Assembly (NCBI RefSeq): GCF_905171775.1
Contig: NC_053495.1
Span: forward strand, 111,489,764 to 111,553,763
Direction of reading: 5' to 3'
DNA: 64,000 bases
DNA from: Rana temporaria
Lineage: Eukaryota > Chordata > Amphibia > Anura > Ranidae
The stretch's first letter is position 1. The number at the start of each line of letters is the position of its first letter. Below are positions 32,230 to 44,053 of the stretch, piece after piece. Below the pieces are notes generated by a model that saw only the letters and a program-made list of their open reading frames with translations, did no database searches and was not told where the DNA came from. The translations under genes were made by a program, and so were the position numbers.

Positions 32230-33480
32230 TCAACGTGTGTTAGTTAATTGCACATAGACGCATTACCTGTTACTGCACGTGTGCAATTTATTTGCACAGA
32301 AACGCAGTCGCTGTTAATGCAACTGGGCTATTGAATTGCACAGAAACGCAGTCATTCTTACTGCGTGTGTGCTGTTTAATAGCAACTAAACGCAGTTGGT
32401 GTCACTGCGTGTGTACTGTTAAATAGCACTTGAGCGCAGTCGCTATTACTGTGCGGGTGCTGTTTAATACCACCTAAACGCAGTTGGTGTCACTGTGTGT
32501 GTGCTGTTACATAGCACTTGAGCGCAGTCGCTCTTACTGCGCGGGTGCTGTTTAATACCACCTGAACGCATGTTGGTGTGACTGCGACTATTTTGTTACA
32601 TAGGACCTGAACGCAGTCGCTCTTACTGTGCGGGTGTTGTTTAATACCACCTGAACGCAGTTGGTGTGACTGCGACTATTTTGTTACATAGGACCTGAAC
32701 GCAGTCGCTCTTACTTCCGCGGGTGCTGTTTAATACCGCCTAAACGCAGTTGGTGTGACTGCGACTATTTTGTTACATAGGACCTGAACGCAGTCGCTCT
32801 TACTGTGCGGGTGTTGTTTAATACCACCTGAACGCAGTTGGTGTGACTGCGACTATTTTGTTACATAGGACCTGAACGCAGTCGCTCTTACTGTGTGGGT
32901 GCTGTTTAATACCACCTAAACGCAGTTGGTGTGACTGCGACTATTTTGTTACATAGCACTTGAGCGCAGTCGCTCTTACTGTGCGGTTGCTGTTTAATAC
33001 CACCTGAACGCAGTTGGTGTGACTGCGACTATTTTGTTACATAGCACTTGAGCGCAGTCGCTCTTACTGTGCGGTTGCTGTTTAATACCACCTGAACGCA
33101 GTTGGTGTGACTGCGACTATTTTGTTACATAGCACTTGAGCGCAGTCGCTCTTACTGTGCGGTTGCTGTTTAATACCACCTGAACGCAGTTGGTGTGACT
33201 GCGACTATTTTGTTACATAGCACTTGAGCGCAGTCGCTCTTACTGTGCGGTTGCTGTTTAATACCACCTGAACGCAGTTGGTGTGACTGCGACTATTTTG
33301 TTACATAGCACTTGAGCGCAGTCGCTCTTACTGTGCGGTTGCTGTTTAATACCACCTGAACGCAGTTGGTGTGACTGCGACTATTTTGTTACATAGCACC
33401 TGAGCGCAGTCGTTCTTAATGCGTGTGTGCAGTTTACTAACACCTGAATGCAGTCTGTGTGATTGCGCCTGTTTTGTTAC
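32230..33480 (+). repeat. 88-bp leader minisatellite of the hAT element
   Basis: Tandem units containing CTGAACGCAGTTGGTGTGAC and GAGCGCAGTCGCTCTTACTG. The period is 88 bp in the right half (for example 33003 and 33091), and the left half is more variable. The array ends about 20 bp before the transposase start and probably forms the 5' UTR. Leader arrays with different units precede the other two hAT transposases. Confidence 0.92.
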
Positions 33481-33501
33481 ATAGCACCTGAACGCATAAA
33501 T

Positions 33502-36500
33502 ATGGCTGGAAGGACAAAGAGAGGCAGAGAGTCACGAGGGCAAGCAGGCTCTGCATCTAGAGGCAACGCTGGTGGTGGATGTGGTTTATCCTCTTCAGCA
33601 CGTGGCCGTGGCCGCTCGTCCTTCTTTTCGGGAGCTGGCCGTGTTGAGCCTCAACATGCAGAGAAATTAGTGGAGTGGATGACCAAGCCGTCCTCATCCT
33701 CCTCATCCTCTCTCACACAGACTGATCCTAGTTTGTCTGCCAAAGCAGCTGCCAAGGCGTCCTCTTCCCTCTGCACAATGGCATCACACAATCCTTCCCT
33801 AGTCCCACCGTGTCCTCCTGAGGAGTCCCCCGAACTGTTTCAACACAGTGTTGGGTACATGCTACATGAAGATGCGCAGCGTTTTGAAGACTCCGATGAC
33901 GGAACACAGATAGAGGAAGGCATTGATGTGAGCCCAGGGAGAGGGGGTGGCCGAGAGGGACAACAATCTGGGAGTGATGTTCCCCCAGCTGGAGCATACT
34001 GCCAGGTTTTCGACAGTGATGATGAGGAGGGAGGGGATGATGAGGTCACTGACTCTACCTGGGTGCCTGATGGGAGAGAGGAGGAGGAAGAGGAGGAGGA
34101 CGAGGCACAGGCACATCTCCAAAGAGGGAGGAAGCCCTCCATGGGTCAGCTTAAGGGCAGCACACCAACTGCATTACATGGCGCTGCTGTGTCTCAACGG
34201 TACAGCAAAAGTTCTTTGGTGTGGGCCTTTTTTGAAACATGTCCATCAGATCGTACCTTTGCTGTTTGCAACATATGTCTCAAGTGTATCTCGCGTGGCC
34301 AAAACATCACCCGCTTGGGCACCACATGTTTGTCCAGACATATGTCGAGCTGCCATGCAGCTCGATGGCAAGCATACCAGAAAGACCCACACCAAAGACC
34401 GAAGCGGACCTCCCCTTTCCCTTCTGTGACCTCCAACCCCACTACACCCCCAGTCCTCTCTGAAGCCTGCACCGAAGGTGTAGAAATAGGTGTGTCACAA
34501 CGTAGTAGTGGTAGTACATGCGGGCAATCTAATGATAGTAACAGACAAATTTCCCTGCCCCAGCTGCTGCAGCGCCGAAAGAAGTACGCTCCCAGCCATC
34601 CACATGCCCAGCGGTTGAATGCTAGCTTAGCAAAATTGCTAGCACTTCAACTGCTACCTTTTCAGTTGGTAGATTCTGCCCCCTTCTGTGAGTTTGTGGA
34701 ATGTGCAGTACCTCAGTGGCAAGTACCCAAACGCCACTTTTTCTCCCGGAAGGCGATTCCGGCTCTCTACCGGCATGTGGAAGGCAATGTCCATGCCTCG
34801 CTGGACAGGGCGGTCAGTGGTAAGGTGCATCTTACCGCTGACTCATGGTCCAGCAGGCATGGACAGGGATGTTACCTGTCTTTTACGGCCCATTGGGTGA
34901 CTCTGCTGGCAGCTGGGAAGGACGCAGGGCAAGGTACAGTAGTTTTGGAGGTTGTTCCGCCACCACGCCTTCAAAACACTACTACTGCTTGTGACACACC
35001 TCTCTCCTCCACCCCCTCCTCTTCTTCTTCCTCTGTGGCCTCTTCCTGTGGTGATGTTTGCTCAGAGCCAGCCGTTCTCCGTAGGCGTACGAGGGGCTAC
35101 GCAGGAATGCAGGCCAAGAGATGCCATGCGGTGCTAGAGTTGGTGTGCTTGGGAGACAGGAGCCACACTGGGGAAGAGGTTCTTTTAGCTCTGCAGGGGC
35201 AGGCTCAGAGGTGGTTGACGCCACGCCAGCTGAAGCCTGGAATGGTGGTCAGCGATAATGGCACCAACCTCCTCTCTGCCCTGCGACAGGGAAAACACAC
35301 CCATGTTCCCTGTTTAGCGCATGTTCTCAATTTGGTGGTGCAGCGGTTCATGGGCAGGGACCTTGGCTTACAGGATATCCTGAAGCAGGCCAGGAAAGTC
35401 TGTGTGCATTTCCGAAGGTCATATAATGCCACTGCTCGGCTGACAGACCTCCAGAGGGAATACAACCTGCCCAAGAACCGCCTAATCTGTGACATGCCCA
35501 CCAGAACTCTACGTTGGCCATGCTGCAGCGGCTGCACACGCAGCAGAGGGCCATCAATGAGTACCTGTGCCAATATGGCAGCAGAACTGGCTCAGGGGAG
35601 CTTGGTTTTTTTTCACCCCGCCATTGGGCCTTGATCAGGGATGCATGCACTGTCCTGTCACCATTTGAGGAGGCCACGAGGATGGTGAGCAGTGACAGTG
35701 CATGCATCAGTGAGACTGTGCCGCTTATTCACATGTTGGAGCACACCCTACGTGGAATAATGGACAGGGCCCTTGAGGCAGAACAGAGGGAGGAAGAGGA
35801 GGACTTCCTTACCTCTCAAGGCCCCCTTTATCCAGACACTGTTCCTGCTTGCCCACCTAGAACACAGGAAGAGGAGAAGGAGGATGAGGAGGAGGAGGAT
35901 TGTATCAGCAGCATGGAGGTGGAGCCTAGCACTCAGCATCAACAGCAGCAGTCTTCAAGGGATCATTTACAGTCCCAGGAAACACGTGGACTTTTACGTG
36001 GCTGGGATGAGGTGGCTGCCGATCCTGTCGTCCTCAGTGACCCAGAGGACTGTGCCCCGAATGCCTCTGCAAACCTACGCTGCATGGCCTCCCTGATCCT
36101 GCAAAGCCTACGTAAGGATCCTCGTGTACGTGCTATCAAGGAGAGGGATCATTACTGGCTGGCAACTCTCCTTGATCCACGTTACAAGAGTAAGGTAGCG
36201 GACCTTATGTTGCCATCGCAGAGGGAGCAGAAGATGAAACTTCTGCGGGAGGGCTTGCAGAAGGCTCTGTGCAATGCGTTCCCAGAACCGGGGGGATTAA
36301 CAAAACCTGGCCCTGGACAACGTCTTGCTGAGGCTTCGGTGAGTCAGAGAAGGAGCGGTGGAGAAGGTGGCCGTCTGACCGATGCGTTCAAACAATTTTT
36401 TAGTCCGCAGCCCCAAGGTCTGACCGGTTCCAGCAACCATCGCCAGCGTCTGGTTTACATGGTCCGGGAATACCTAGGGGCAAGATCCGACTTGGACACC

Positions 36501-36761
36501 TTCCCCACCGAAAATCCTCTGGCTTACTGGGTCTTGAGGATGGATCACTGGCCAGAGCTTGCACAGTACTCAATTGAGCTACTGGCTTGCCCTGCATCCA
36601 GTGTTCTTTCAGAACGCACATTCAGTGCTGCTGGAGGCTTTGTGACCGATCACAGGGTGCGCCTCTCCACCGACTCTGTTGATCGACTGACCTTCATCAA
36701 AATGAATCAGGCTTGGATCAACACCAGCTACCAAGCACCTGATGCTGATGTTACTGAATAA
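33502..36761 (+). pseudogene. hAT transposase, BED-finger type, one frame break
   Basis: Cut-and-paste transposase of the 19.3-kb element. ATG at 33502 (MAGRTKRGRESRG). A basic start is followed by Ser-rich and acidic stretches. A BED zinc finger has C in FAVCNICLKC and H in LSRHMSSCH (about 34270-34360). The RNase-H-like fold has HLTADSWSSRHGQGCYLSFTAHW and VVSDNGTNLL, then HVPCLAHVLNLVVQ. The C-terminal hATC dimerisation domain holds ELLACPASSVLSERTFSAAGG and DRLTFIKMNQAW. The frame breaks at about 35505, where sequence matches the related copies at the MPTR motif but lacks a few bases; the rest reads on in the next frame (35514-36761). The two pieces total about 1,085 codons. Otherwise it looks recent. 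Confidence 0.92.
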
Positions 36762-36859
36762 TAATTTTTTGTTGAAATGTCAGATCCCTTGGAGACTGCG
36801 TATGCTGATGCTGAGTGACTGTCCTGTTATGCTGCTGGCACTTTTCTTCCTGATATCTA

Positions 36860-37330
36860 GTAAGAAATGTTGTATTTCTGGGCTCCGCCACCAGTGCCTA
36901 AGGCCTAATTTTTCTGCCCCTGTTTAACATGGGGGCCTAATAACAATTTTTTATGAAATACTTTGCACGTCCCTCCTTGTTGTGGTCCAATTAAAGATAT
37001 TGGGAGGGGTTGCAGTGTTGTGTTGCGCCTAAGGCCTAATGTTTCTGCCCCTGTGAAAAAAGGGGCGTCTGATACAAATTTTTGATGCAATACTTTGCAC
37101 GTGGCTCCTTGTTGCGCACAAATTAAAGATATTGGGAGAGGTTGCAGTGTTGTGTTGTGCCTAAGGCCTAATTTTTCTGCCCCTGTGTAACAGGGGCATC
37201 TAATAACAATTTTTAATGAAATACTTTACATGTGGCTCTTTTCTGCGGTCCAATTATAGTATCTGTGCGGGGTTGCAGTGTTGTGACACCGCCACCAGTG
37301 CCTAAGGCCAAAATTGTATGGCCCTGTTCC
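36860..37330. repeat. 130-bp tandem repeat downstream of the transposase
   Basis: Four units of about 130 bp containing TGCCTAAGGCCTAATTTTTC and TGCAATACTTTGCAYGT. Three units of the same repeat lie at 46270-46560 in the second duplicate. Confidence 0.85.
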
Positions 37331-37486
37331 AGTAATTTTCTTGGTTGGATTCTTTTATCATTTGAGTTCATTCTAGCTTTCTCCTACGGTATCATAGTGT
37401 CCTGTTTATTTCCCTTTACTAAATACTCATCATTGTCAATGTAAACACCACAAACATAGATTTCTTATTTTAGACAGCATTTATAT

Positions 37487-38196
37487 TGTTATACCTGAAG
37501 GGTTCCACATATACTTGCACTTTAAGGCTGGCTCCACCCAGCAGTGATGACAAGGGTCAAGGGGCATAGTAGCCATCTAAGGCCTAGTACACACGAGAGG
37601 ATCGATCCGCGGAAATGGTCCGGGGGACCGTTTCCGCGGATAAATCCTCTGGCGAATTTTGATCTCATGGTTGTACTAACCATGAGATCAAAATCCCCGC
37701 GGAATTCCCTCCGCGGTGACGTGTCGCGCCGTCGCCGCGATGATGACGCGGCGACGTGCGCGACGTTGTCATATAAGGAATTCCACGCATGCGTCGAATC
37801 ATTACGACGCATGCGAGGGATGCAATCGGACGGATTGATCCGCTGAGTCTGTACAGACCAGCGGATCAATCCGCTGGACTGGATTCCAGCGGATAGATTT
37901 CTTAGCATGCTAAGAAATCTTGATCCGCTGGAAATCCATCCCCGGGGGAAAAAATCCGCGGAAAAATATCCGCTGGATCGTACACACCAGGGGATCTATC
38001 CGCTGAAACAGGTCCGCGGATAAATTTCAGCGGATCGATCCTCTCGTGTGTACGGGGCCTTAGAGAGACCACATGTAGGAAGCAGATAACCTGTAATGTC
38101 CTGAGATGCATTTTACAGTGTACAGCCTGTACTGAAATAAACATCCATTGTTCCAGACCAGAGTCTTGTGTCCCTCACAACACTGAGGATATAACA
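37487..38196. mobile_element. Solo LTR with nested Harbinger MITE
   Basis: Ends TGTTATACC and GGATATAACA. The right flank is GATAT and the left flank TATAT. The second duplicate has an empty site, CATTGATATAATAAG (46737-46751), so the target duplication was GATAT with one later change. Without the nested MITE the LTR is about 230 bp, with AATAAA at about 38138. No internal region is left. Confidence 0.78.
37581..38059. mobile_element. Palindromic Harbinger-type MITE (479 bp)
   Basis: GGCCTAGTACACACGA and TCGTGTGTACGGGGCC ends, flanked by TAA and TTA. Same family as 26820-27300. It is largely self-complementary and inserted within the solo LTR. Confidence 0.82.
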
Positions 38197-38378
38197 GATA
38201 TAATAAGAAGCCAGACATTGTTCAGCATCCAAAAATATTTATTATCTCACACTTATAAAGTGTTTATTTATATTTCTTCAAAATATATCGTAATTTTTTT
38301 TATTTTATTTTTTATTTTTTGGGTTCAAGGCGTATTATTTATATTTTTTAAGATTTTTAAACTTTTTTTTTTTCTTTT

Positions 38379-41300
38379 TTATGTTTTATTTAAATCCCTC
38401 CCCAGCTCATCTACCAGGCTCTTTAATTTTAGTTCCAAATCTTGTCTTTTATTTAAAACATTTTCTAAGATGAGGTTTGTTTCCTCTATTTCAGAGATAG
38501 TTGACCTTATCTCCCCGAGAAGGACATTGGCACTGTTGGTGTCGACTGTGCCCCCAACACCTCCGACACCTCCTGAAATTTGGGGGGAAAAAACATGTAT
38601 TAAAATTATGTAGGCCTACATGTATTACCTGCAGCTGTGGTGTAGGACACTGACCTGATGTGGTGGGATTCTGCAATTCCTGCACAACCGTCGAGGGTGG
38701 GTCTTGTCTGGGTGTTGGCTGTGGCGTGTCCACTTCAGCAGCTTCATTGTGCCCTATGAGATTGTTAAAAAAAAGGGATACATAAATCAAAAAGATTAGA
38801 GGCCTAAAAGAGGAATATCAATCATTCTTTTTAAAAAGTGTGGTACAATTGTCTGTTTTTGCAATCCTTCTAAGCTTAACACAGGATTTTATCCATTACC
38901 AAAGCTGCTGCATTTCTCTATCTTTGGCCAAGTTTCCTACATGGAAAAACAACAAGTATACACTGGATCACCTCTGTGTGACACCCTAACTGGTTTGTTC
39001 TTGTGGCCAACACTCAGTGCCAATCATTACCTCCCTGGGGCCAGAAGCAAAATGACATAACACATGAAAAAAGAGAAGCGGGGGCCGCTGACGACAGTGA
39101 CATGTCACATTAAAGAAAGTTGAGAAGTGGGGGGAGGGGGTGTTCTGCTTTAGGAAATGACATCTTACATTAAATTGCGAAGGAAGGGTTGCTGACTTAT
39201 TGCCTCTTCTCCCATGCAGCCAGCGAGTTGAGAAGCAGGGTGAGGGTGCGAAAATGGCTTCTTACCAGTTTGGGCCTCTAGTTATTTGGGGGGCCCTTCA
39301 CAGCTTTGAGGGGCCCTAAGCGGCTCGCATGGTGTGACTATAGGCCGGATCGGCCATGCCAACCATTGTGCTACTGAGTCCATATGTGTAATCAACTTCT
39401 GCGCTCAGCATACTCTCCTTATACTGTATATTGACGTGAGTTGTATTATTTAAATCTAGTTAATAACACATCTAATGTTGTGTTGAAAATTATTCAACCC
39501 CCCAATGCTGTAAAGGGTTTTAGTGAATTTAGTGTACATTTGTAATTGTATTCAGAATGAAATCCTACAAGGACTTCTTAAAGAACCATATGCAACTAAC
39601 ATGACATCAATTGGTTTTGTAATACAGTAGTAAATGTTTATTTTGTGAATTCTTCATTTACACAATTATTCAACCCCTTAAAGACTACTACTCTGAAGAA
39701 CAGAGGTTCATTGAAGTGTTTTCAATCAGGTACTGAAAACACCTGTGGATGTCAGGGAGCTGCAATAAAGCCTAATAAGCACCAATCAAGGAAAGCTTTT
39801 AAATGACTTGGATACTCGGCTCCTTCTAGACATTTACTAGTGTGGTTACAAACATGCTGAAGTCAAGGGAATGGTCCGGGAAGACAAGAGAAGAGGTGAT
39901 TACTCTTCACAGGAAGGGCAATGGCTATAAGAAGATTGCAAAGATGTTAACCATACCAAGAGACACCATAGGAAGCATCATTTGCAAATTAAAGGCAAAG
40001 GGCACTGTTGAAACGCTACCTGGTCGTGGCAGAAAGAAGATGCTGACTTCGACTGCTGTGCGCTACCTGAAGCGTAGAGTGGAGAAAAGTCCCCTTGTGA
40101 CTGCTGAGGAACTGAGAAAAAATGTGTCCGATGTGGGTATTGAAGTTTCTGCTAAGACAATACGGCTCGCACTGCGTAATGAAGGCCTCCATGCAAGAAC
40201 TCCCAGGCCCACCCCCTTGCTGTCTCCAAAGAATAAGAAGATTCGACTGCAGTATGCAAAAATCATGTGGACAAACCACAGAAGTTTTGAGATTGTGTTC
40301 TGTGGACTGATGAAACAAAATTAGAAGTGTTTGGGCCCATGGATCAACGCTATGTTTGGAGGAGGAAGAACAAGGCCTATGATGAAAAGAACACCTTGCC
40401 TACTGTGAAGCATGGCGGGGTGTCAATCATGCTTTGGGGCTGTTTTGCTTCTGCAGGTACTCGGAAGCTTCAGCGTATGCAAGGTACCATGAATTCTCTT
40501 CAGTAACAGGAGATAGTGGATAACAATGTGATGCAGTCCGTCACAAACCTGAGGCTTGGGAGACGTTGGACCTTTCAACAGGACAATGATCCCAAGCATA
40601 CCTCCAAGTCCACTAGAGCATGGTTGCAGATTAAAGGCTGGAACATTTTGGAGTGGACATCACAGTCACCAGACTTAAATCTGATTGAGAACCTCTGGTG
40701 GGACTTAAAGAAAGCAGTTGCAGTGCGCAAGCCTAAGAATGTGACTGAACTGGAGGCTTTTGCCCATGACGAATGGGCGAAGATACCCGTAGATCGCTGC
40801 AAGCAGGGCCGGATTTCCCACAAGGCCAACAAGGCCAGGTCTCGGGGCGGCACTGTGTGCAGGGGGCGGCAGCGCGCGGTGGAGGAGACAAGTAATTTTT
40901 TCAGCGGTGCGGGCCGTGCGGTGGCGGAGAGAGACTTCCACCTTTACTTACAGGCTGCGTGACACAGAAGAGAGAGAATTACGTCATCTCTCAGTGCCCA
41001 CCCTCACGCTCATCTCTCACTCGAGTCTCATGTGCCTCTGTTTCACGGTTAACCTGGGAGAGGACAGGCTGACAGCATTGTACCTGGCTGCAAGTACTCT
41101 GCAATGCTGGAGGGGGGCTTGATTTTACATGCAATTAGTGACAAACTGATACTTTTTGAGTGGCAGCCAGGTAACTGTGGCAATTCCCATTCTGCTAGCA
41201 GGCAGTGTGGCAAGTGACATCCCCATCTGGTGGCAGGCAGTTGTGGCAAGTGACATTCCCATCTGGTGGCAGGCAGTGTGGCAAGTGACATTCCCACCTG

Positions 41301-42541
41301 GTGACAAGCAACGGTGGCAAGTGACACGCTCAGGGCTCACACTCATTCTGCTTTATGTTTAGTTGAACTATTTCATTTTATATTACAATGTAATGATAGA
41401 AATAATGCATTTCAATCATCCTGACACCATAACAACCATGGTGCCGGGATGATTGAAGCACTAACACCAGTCATTGTCTGGGAAAAATCGCTTACCCCCG
41501 CGCGTCGCCCCCCCTTTAATGGGGGGGGGAGCGGCATTGAAGGACCCGGCCTTGGGGCGGCAAAGGGAGTAAATCCGGGCCTGGCTGCAAGACACTTGTG
41601 TCAAGCTATGCTTCAAGTTTAAAAGCTGTTATTACTGTAAAAGGATGTTGTACTAAGTACTAAGATTGAATGTCAACTGGGGGTTGAATAAAACTGATAA
41701 TGATGTTTGCACAGAAAATAAATTTGTGGTTATTTCATTATAAATGTTATGTTATATTTGTCTGACCTACACATGCCTCTTTGATTTAATTGTAAGCAGG
41801 ATGACTGAATGATCAAAATCAATGTCAAACTGGGCAAAACAATCAATTTCAGTGGGGGTTGAATAATTTTGAATACATCTGTACATTCAATAAAAAATTG
41901 TTGTGACATAAAAAGAACTTAAATGGAATGACCAACCAAATATTATGCCCACAAACATGAACCTTGAAACGTCTATTTTTGAACCGTATATACGTAACCT
42001 CAATTAAAAACCACAAATGCCACAAAATAATAAAAATAAATACTCAGAGTACACATGAAAATTACTTACGTCTTATGAGGACTTTTTTAATTCTCTCCAG
42101 CTTCTCTGGATTTATCCTTTTCAGGTCACACCATATTTTTCGTAACTGTTCTGCAGACCTATGCACCCCAAATTTCTCCTGGAGAGTCCTCCGCACCTTC
42201 TCCATAATCTGTGTCTTTCCCTTCTTCGGTTGGCTGTAAGGCCCTAGTTGGCCATCATAGTCATAGTCCTCCAGAATTCCTACCATCTCCACCAGTTCTT
42301 CAAAGTATAGTCTGGTGGCTGGTTTACTATTTCTGCTGGTGTCTGCATGGCCTCTCTCCTCACTTGAGGTTGCAGCTTCCTGGCTGTGAGTGTCCTCCAT
42401 CATTTCTACAGTAAAGTGCATTGGCCGACCGAAAAGGGGCGTGCCAATTACTAGAACGATCGTCATAGGCGGGGATCCATGCGGAGCTTCCCGCATGCGC
42501 AATGTATAAAGGGATATTGCGTGAGTTACAACGTCGTTCAC
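38379..42541 (-). CDS. Myb/SANT-like gene, copy 1 (three exons)
   Basis: A DNA-binding protein of the Harbinger accessory type. Exon 1 runs from 42541 (or a later ATG at 42403) to 42070, where GTAAGT follows. Exon 2 is 38753-38656, after CTCATAG and before GTCAGT. Exon 3 is 38572-38379, after TTTCAG, ending TAA. Exon 1 encodes a Myb/trihelix domain: LYFEELVEMVGILEDYDYDG, then MEKVRRTLQEKFGV and EQLRKIWCDLKR. Exon 3 encodes a helical C-terminus (LENVLNKRQDLELKLKSL). Intron 1 holds a Tc1-like element and a MITE. I joined the exons by splice signals and by comparison with copy 2; the phases at the joins need checking. Expression is unknown. Confidence 0.65.
39015..39358 (-). mobile_element. CAGTGCCGATCC-type hAT MITE (copy 1, left)
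   Basis: Ends CAGTGCCAATCAT and GATCGGCCATG, flanked by CCAACACT and CCAACCAT, an imperfect 8-bp duplication. The matching insertion in duplicate 2 is at 47508-47851, so it predates the duplication. Confidence 0.72.
39842..40803 (+). pseudogene. Tc1-like transposase (stops and an insertion)
   Basis: DDE-type transposase. The N-terminal paired-like helix-turn-helix runs EWSGKTREEVITLHRKGNGYKKIAKML and IPRDTIGSIICKLK, then GRGRKKMLT and the second helical subdomain. The catalytic domain shows a shift near 40320, then FGPMDQRYVWRRKN, VKHGGVSIMLWGCFA, the second acid in QQDNDPKHTS, and the third in SPDLNLIENLWWDLKK. A stop at about 40505 and the frame change near 40320 inactivate it. The hAT MITE at 40804 removes the last residues. 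Confidence 0.88.
40804..41583. mobile_element. hAT MITE (780 bp) in the Tc1 transposase
   Basis: Ends CAGGGCCGGATTT and AAATCCGGGCCTG. The perfect 8-bp duplication GCTGCAAG flanks it (40796-40803 and 41584-41591). An internal array of about 36-bp units (GTGGCAAGTGACATTCCCAT) lies at about 41200-41320. There is no transposase. Confidence 0.93.
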
Positions 42542-42779
42542 AGTCGGTAGAATATGTCGGGCAAACGATCGCGCAGTACGACGAAACTAAACATGATTTC
42601 TGTACTTTATGATCAGTGGATGATTTTGTGGGTTAGATATGGGTATAAAGCTAAGGCTTGACTGGCATTATTGTTTTTGTCTAAATTTTGACTTGCAGAA
42701 ATAATGGAGGCCTTCATAGAACAGGAGTTCTTCACAGTATTTGTTAAAAAGAGGCCATGGATGTCAACCCCCCTTTTCT

Positions 42780-43018
42780 CTATAATTTTACTTTCCGCCA
42801 AAAATAATTTATTGTGCCAAGATCTGTCATTGTAATGGCCCCCCCACCCCTAAAATAATCGACATATTGTTGCCACTCAGCACGTGCACTTTGGGGGGCA
42901 AAGCCTGTATGGACAGTCTCACGGGCCACCACCACTGGAACATCAGTGGCCTCATCAGGCACAAGTGTCATGTAGTTTGATGAGAGTCTCTTTAGGAAAT
43001 TGTGCAATATGCAGGAGC
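42780..43018 (-). pseudogene. Harbinger transposase C-terminus, copy 1
   Basis: The minus strand encodes CSCILHNFLKRLSSNYMTLV and a following VPDEATDVPVVVARETVH segment ending near EWQQYVDYF. This corresponds to the last helix-rich part of PIF/Harbinger transposases (compare the CCILHNF motif at about 14700). The catalytic exons are absent upstream. Together with the Myb-like gene it is the remnant of a Harbinger element. Confidence 0.72.
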
Positions 43019-43048
43019 AAAGTATGTCATGGTTGTGATTCTACTTAA

Positions 43049-43586
43049 AGTGGAGTTCCACCCATAAATATAACATTACATCAGGAGTTTTAAAAAAAAT
43101 GTCATTAGTCCTTTACAAATTTTTTTTTTTTTTTTTTTAGATGCCTTCAAAGTGTTGTTGCTAGGCAGAACAGTTAATCTTCCCACTTCCTGCACCTAGG
43201 TGCTTAAGCTTCACCGCACAGACTCCTGGTAATGTAGTGGGTGTAACTTTCCAGGAGTCTGTGCAATCCCCAAGAATTATGTGAATCTCAAAGAATCATG
43301 TGACTTGGACAGCACAGGTGCTGAAACCTGATCTGACACTGCTTGTGCAGCACTGAGCATGTGCAAGATCTGCAAGGCTGAAATCCAGGAAGTCATACAG
43401 TCTGGCTTCATGATGCACACACTTAAGATGGCCCCAGTCAATTTCTATATTATAAAGTGTCTAAATGCTGTAACAACCTAACAAAACGGACCTTAGTTTA
43501 CAGACTAACTTTACTAGAATACATTATGCTTGTGTATTACAGGGGTATTAATATTTAAAAAGTGCAATTGTGGCCGGAACTCCGCT
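43049..43586. mobile_element. TTAA-type MITE (538 bp)
   Basis: TTAA at 43045-43048 and 43587-43590, ends AGTGGAGTTCC and GGAACTCCGCT. Duplicate 2 has the intact site CTACTTAAGAAACC (49655-49668). It could be piggyBac or Kolobok; no coding sequence remains. Confidence 0.9.
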
Positions 43587-43665
43587 TTAAGAAACCTACA
43601 GTCCCTATCTTGTTTGCACTGCCTGTATACTGCTGTTCAAAGTATATAGGGAAAAAGGGTCTTGT

Positions 43666-43954
43666 CAGGGCCAATCCTCACTATAGGCTCACTATGCAAG
43701 CCGCTTAGGGCCCCGCAAAGACGTGAAGGGCCCCCAAAGTACTAGAGTCTCCGCCTGGTAAGAAGTCATTTTCGCCCCCTCACCCCGCTTCTAAACTCGC
43801 TGGCTGAGTCATTTCCGACAGCAGAACACCCCCTCCCCCCGCTTCTCCACTTTCTTTAATGTGACCTGTCACTGTCGTCAGCACCCCCCGCTTCTCATTT
43901 GTAATGTGCCATGTCATTTTGCTTAGGGCCCCAGGGAGGTCAGGATCGGCACTG
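43666..43954 (+). mobile_element. CAGTGCCGATCC-type hAT MITE (copy 1, right)
   Basis: Ends CAGGGCCAATCCTCA and GGATCGGCACTG, with perfect 8-bp duplication GGTCTTGT (43658-43665 and 43955-43962). The same insertion is present at 49738 in duplicate 2. Confidence 0.92.
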
Positions 43955-44053
43955 GGTCTTGTGTAATGACCTGGGGGGAGTGGGGACGGGGAAACTCATG
44001 CTATTTTTTTCAACGATTTTTATCCATATTGCAGGGACCAAGCATTACATTAA

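Larger units (their letters stand above)
39475..41881 (+). mobile_element. Tc1/mariner element with nested hAT MITE
   Basis: The inverted ends share GAAAATTATTCAACCCCC and lie next to TA (39473-39474 and 41882-41883). The second duplicate has the uninterrupted site ACATCTACATTC (47961-47972), which proves the insertion and its limits. Without the nested MITE the element is about 1.6 kb, normal for Tc1. Confidence 0.9.
36801..44053. repeat. Duplicate copy 1 inside the hAT element
   Basis: Collinear with 46174-50325. Shared landmarks are GCTGAGTGACTGTCCTGTTATG, the UTR-type repeats, the Myb-gene exons, two CAGTG-type MITEs, the Harbinger transposase end and a final CATTACATTAA. Copy 1 alone carries a solo LTR, a Tc1-like element and a TTAA MITE. 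By eye the shared parts are about 90% identical. Confidence 0.85.

Noticed and set aside
32230..33480. CRISPR-like array (regular 88-bp period)
   Set aside because: The repeats are directly adjacent without unique spacers, and the context is a vertebrate transposon leader.
33728..35707. Minus-strand frames opposite the hAT transposase
   Set aside because: Shadow frames of an acidic/Ser-rich coding region; no domain on the minus strand.
42062..42541. Host Myb/SANT transcription factor gene
   Set aside because: It occurs twice inside a transposon duplicate next to Harbinger transposase tails, so a mobile-element origin is more likely. Domestication cannot be excluded from sequence alone.
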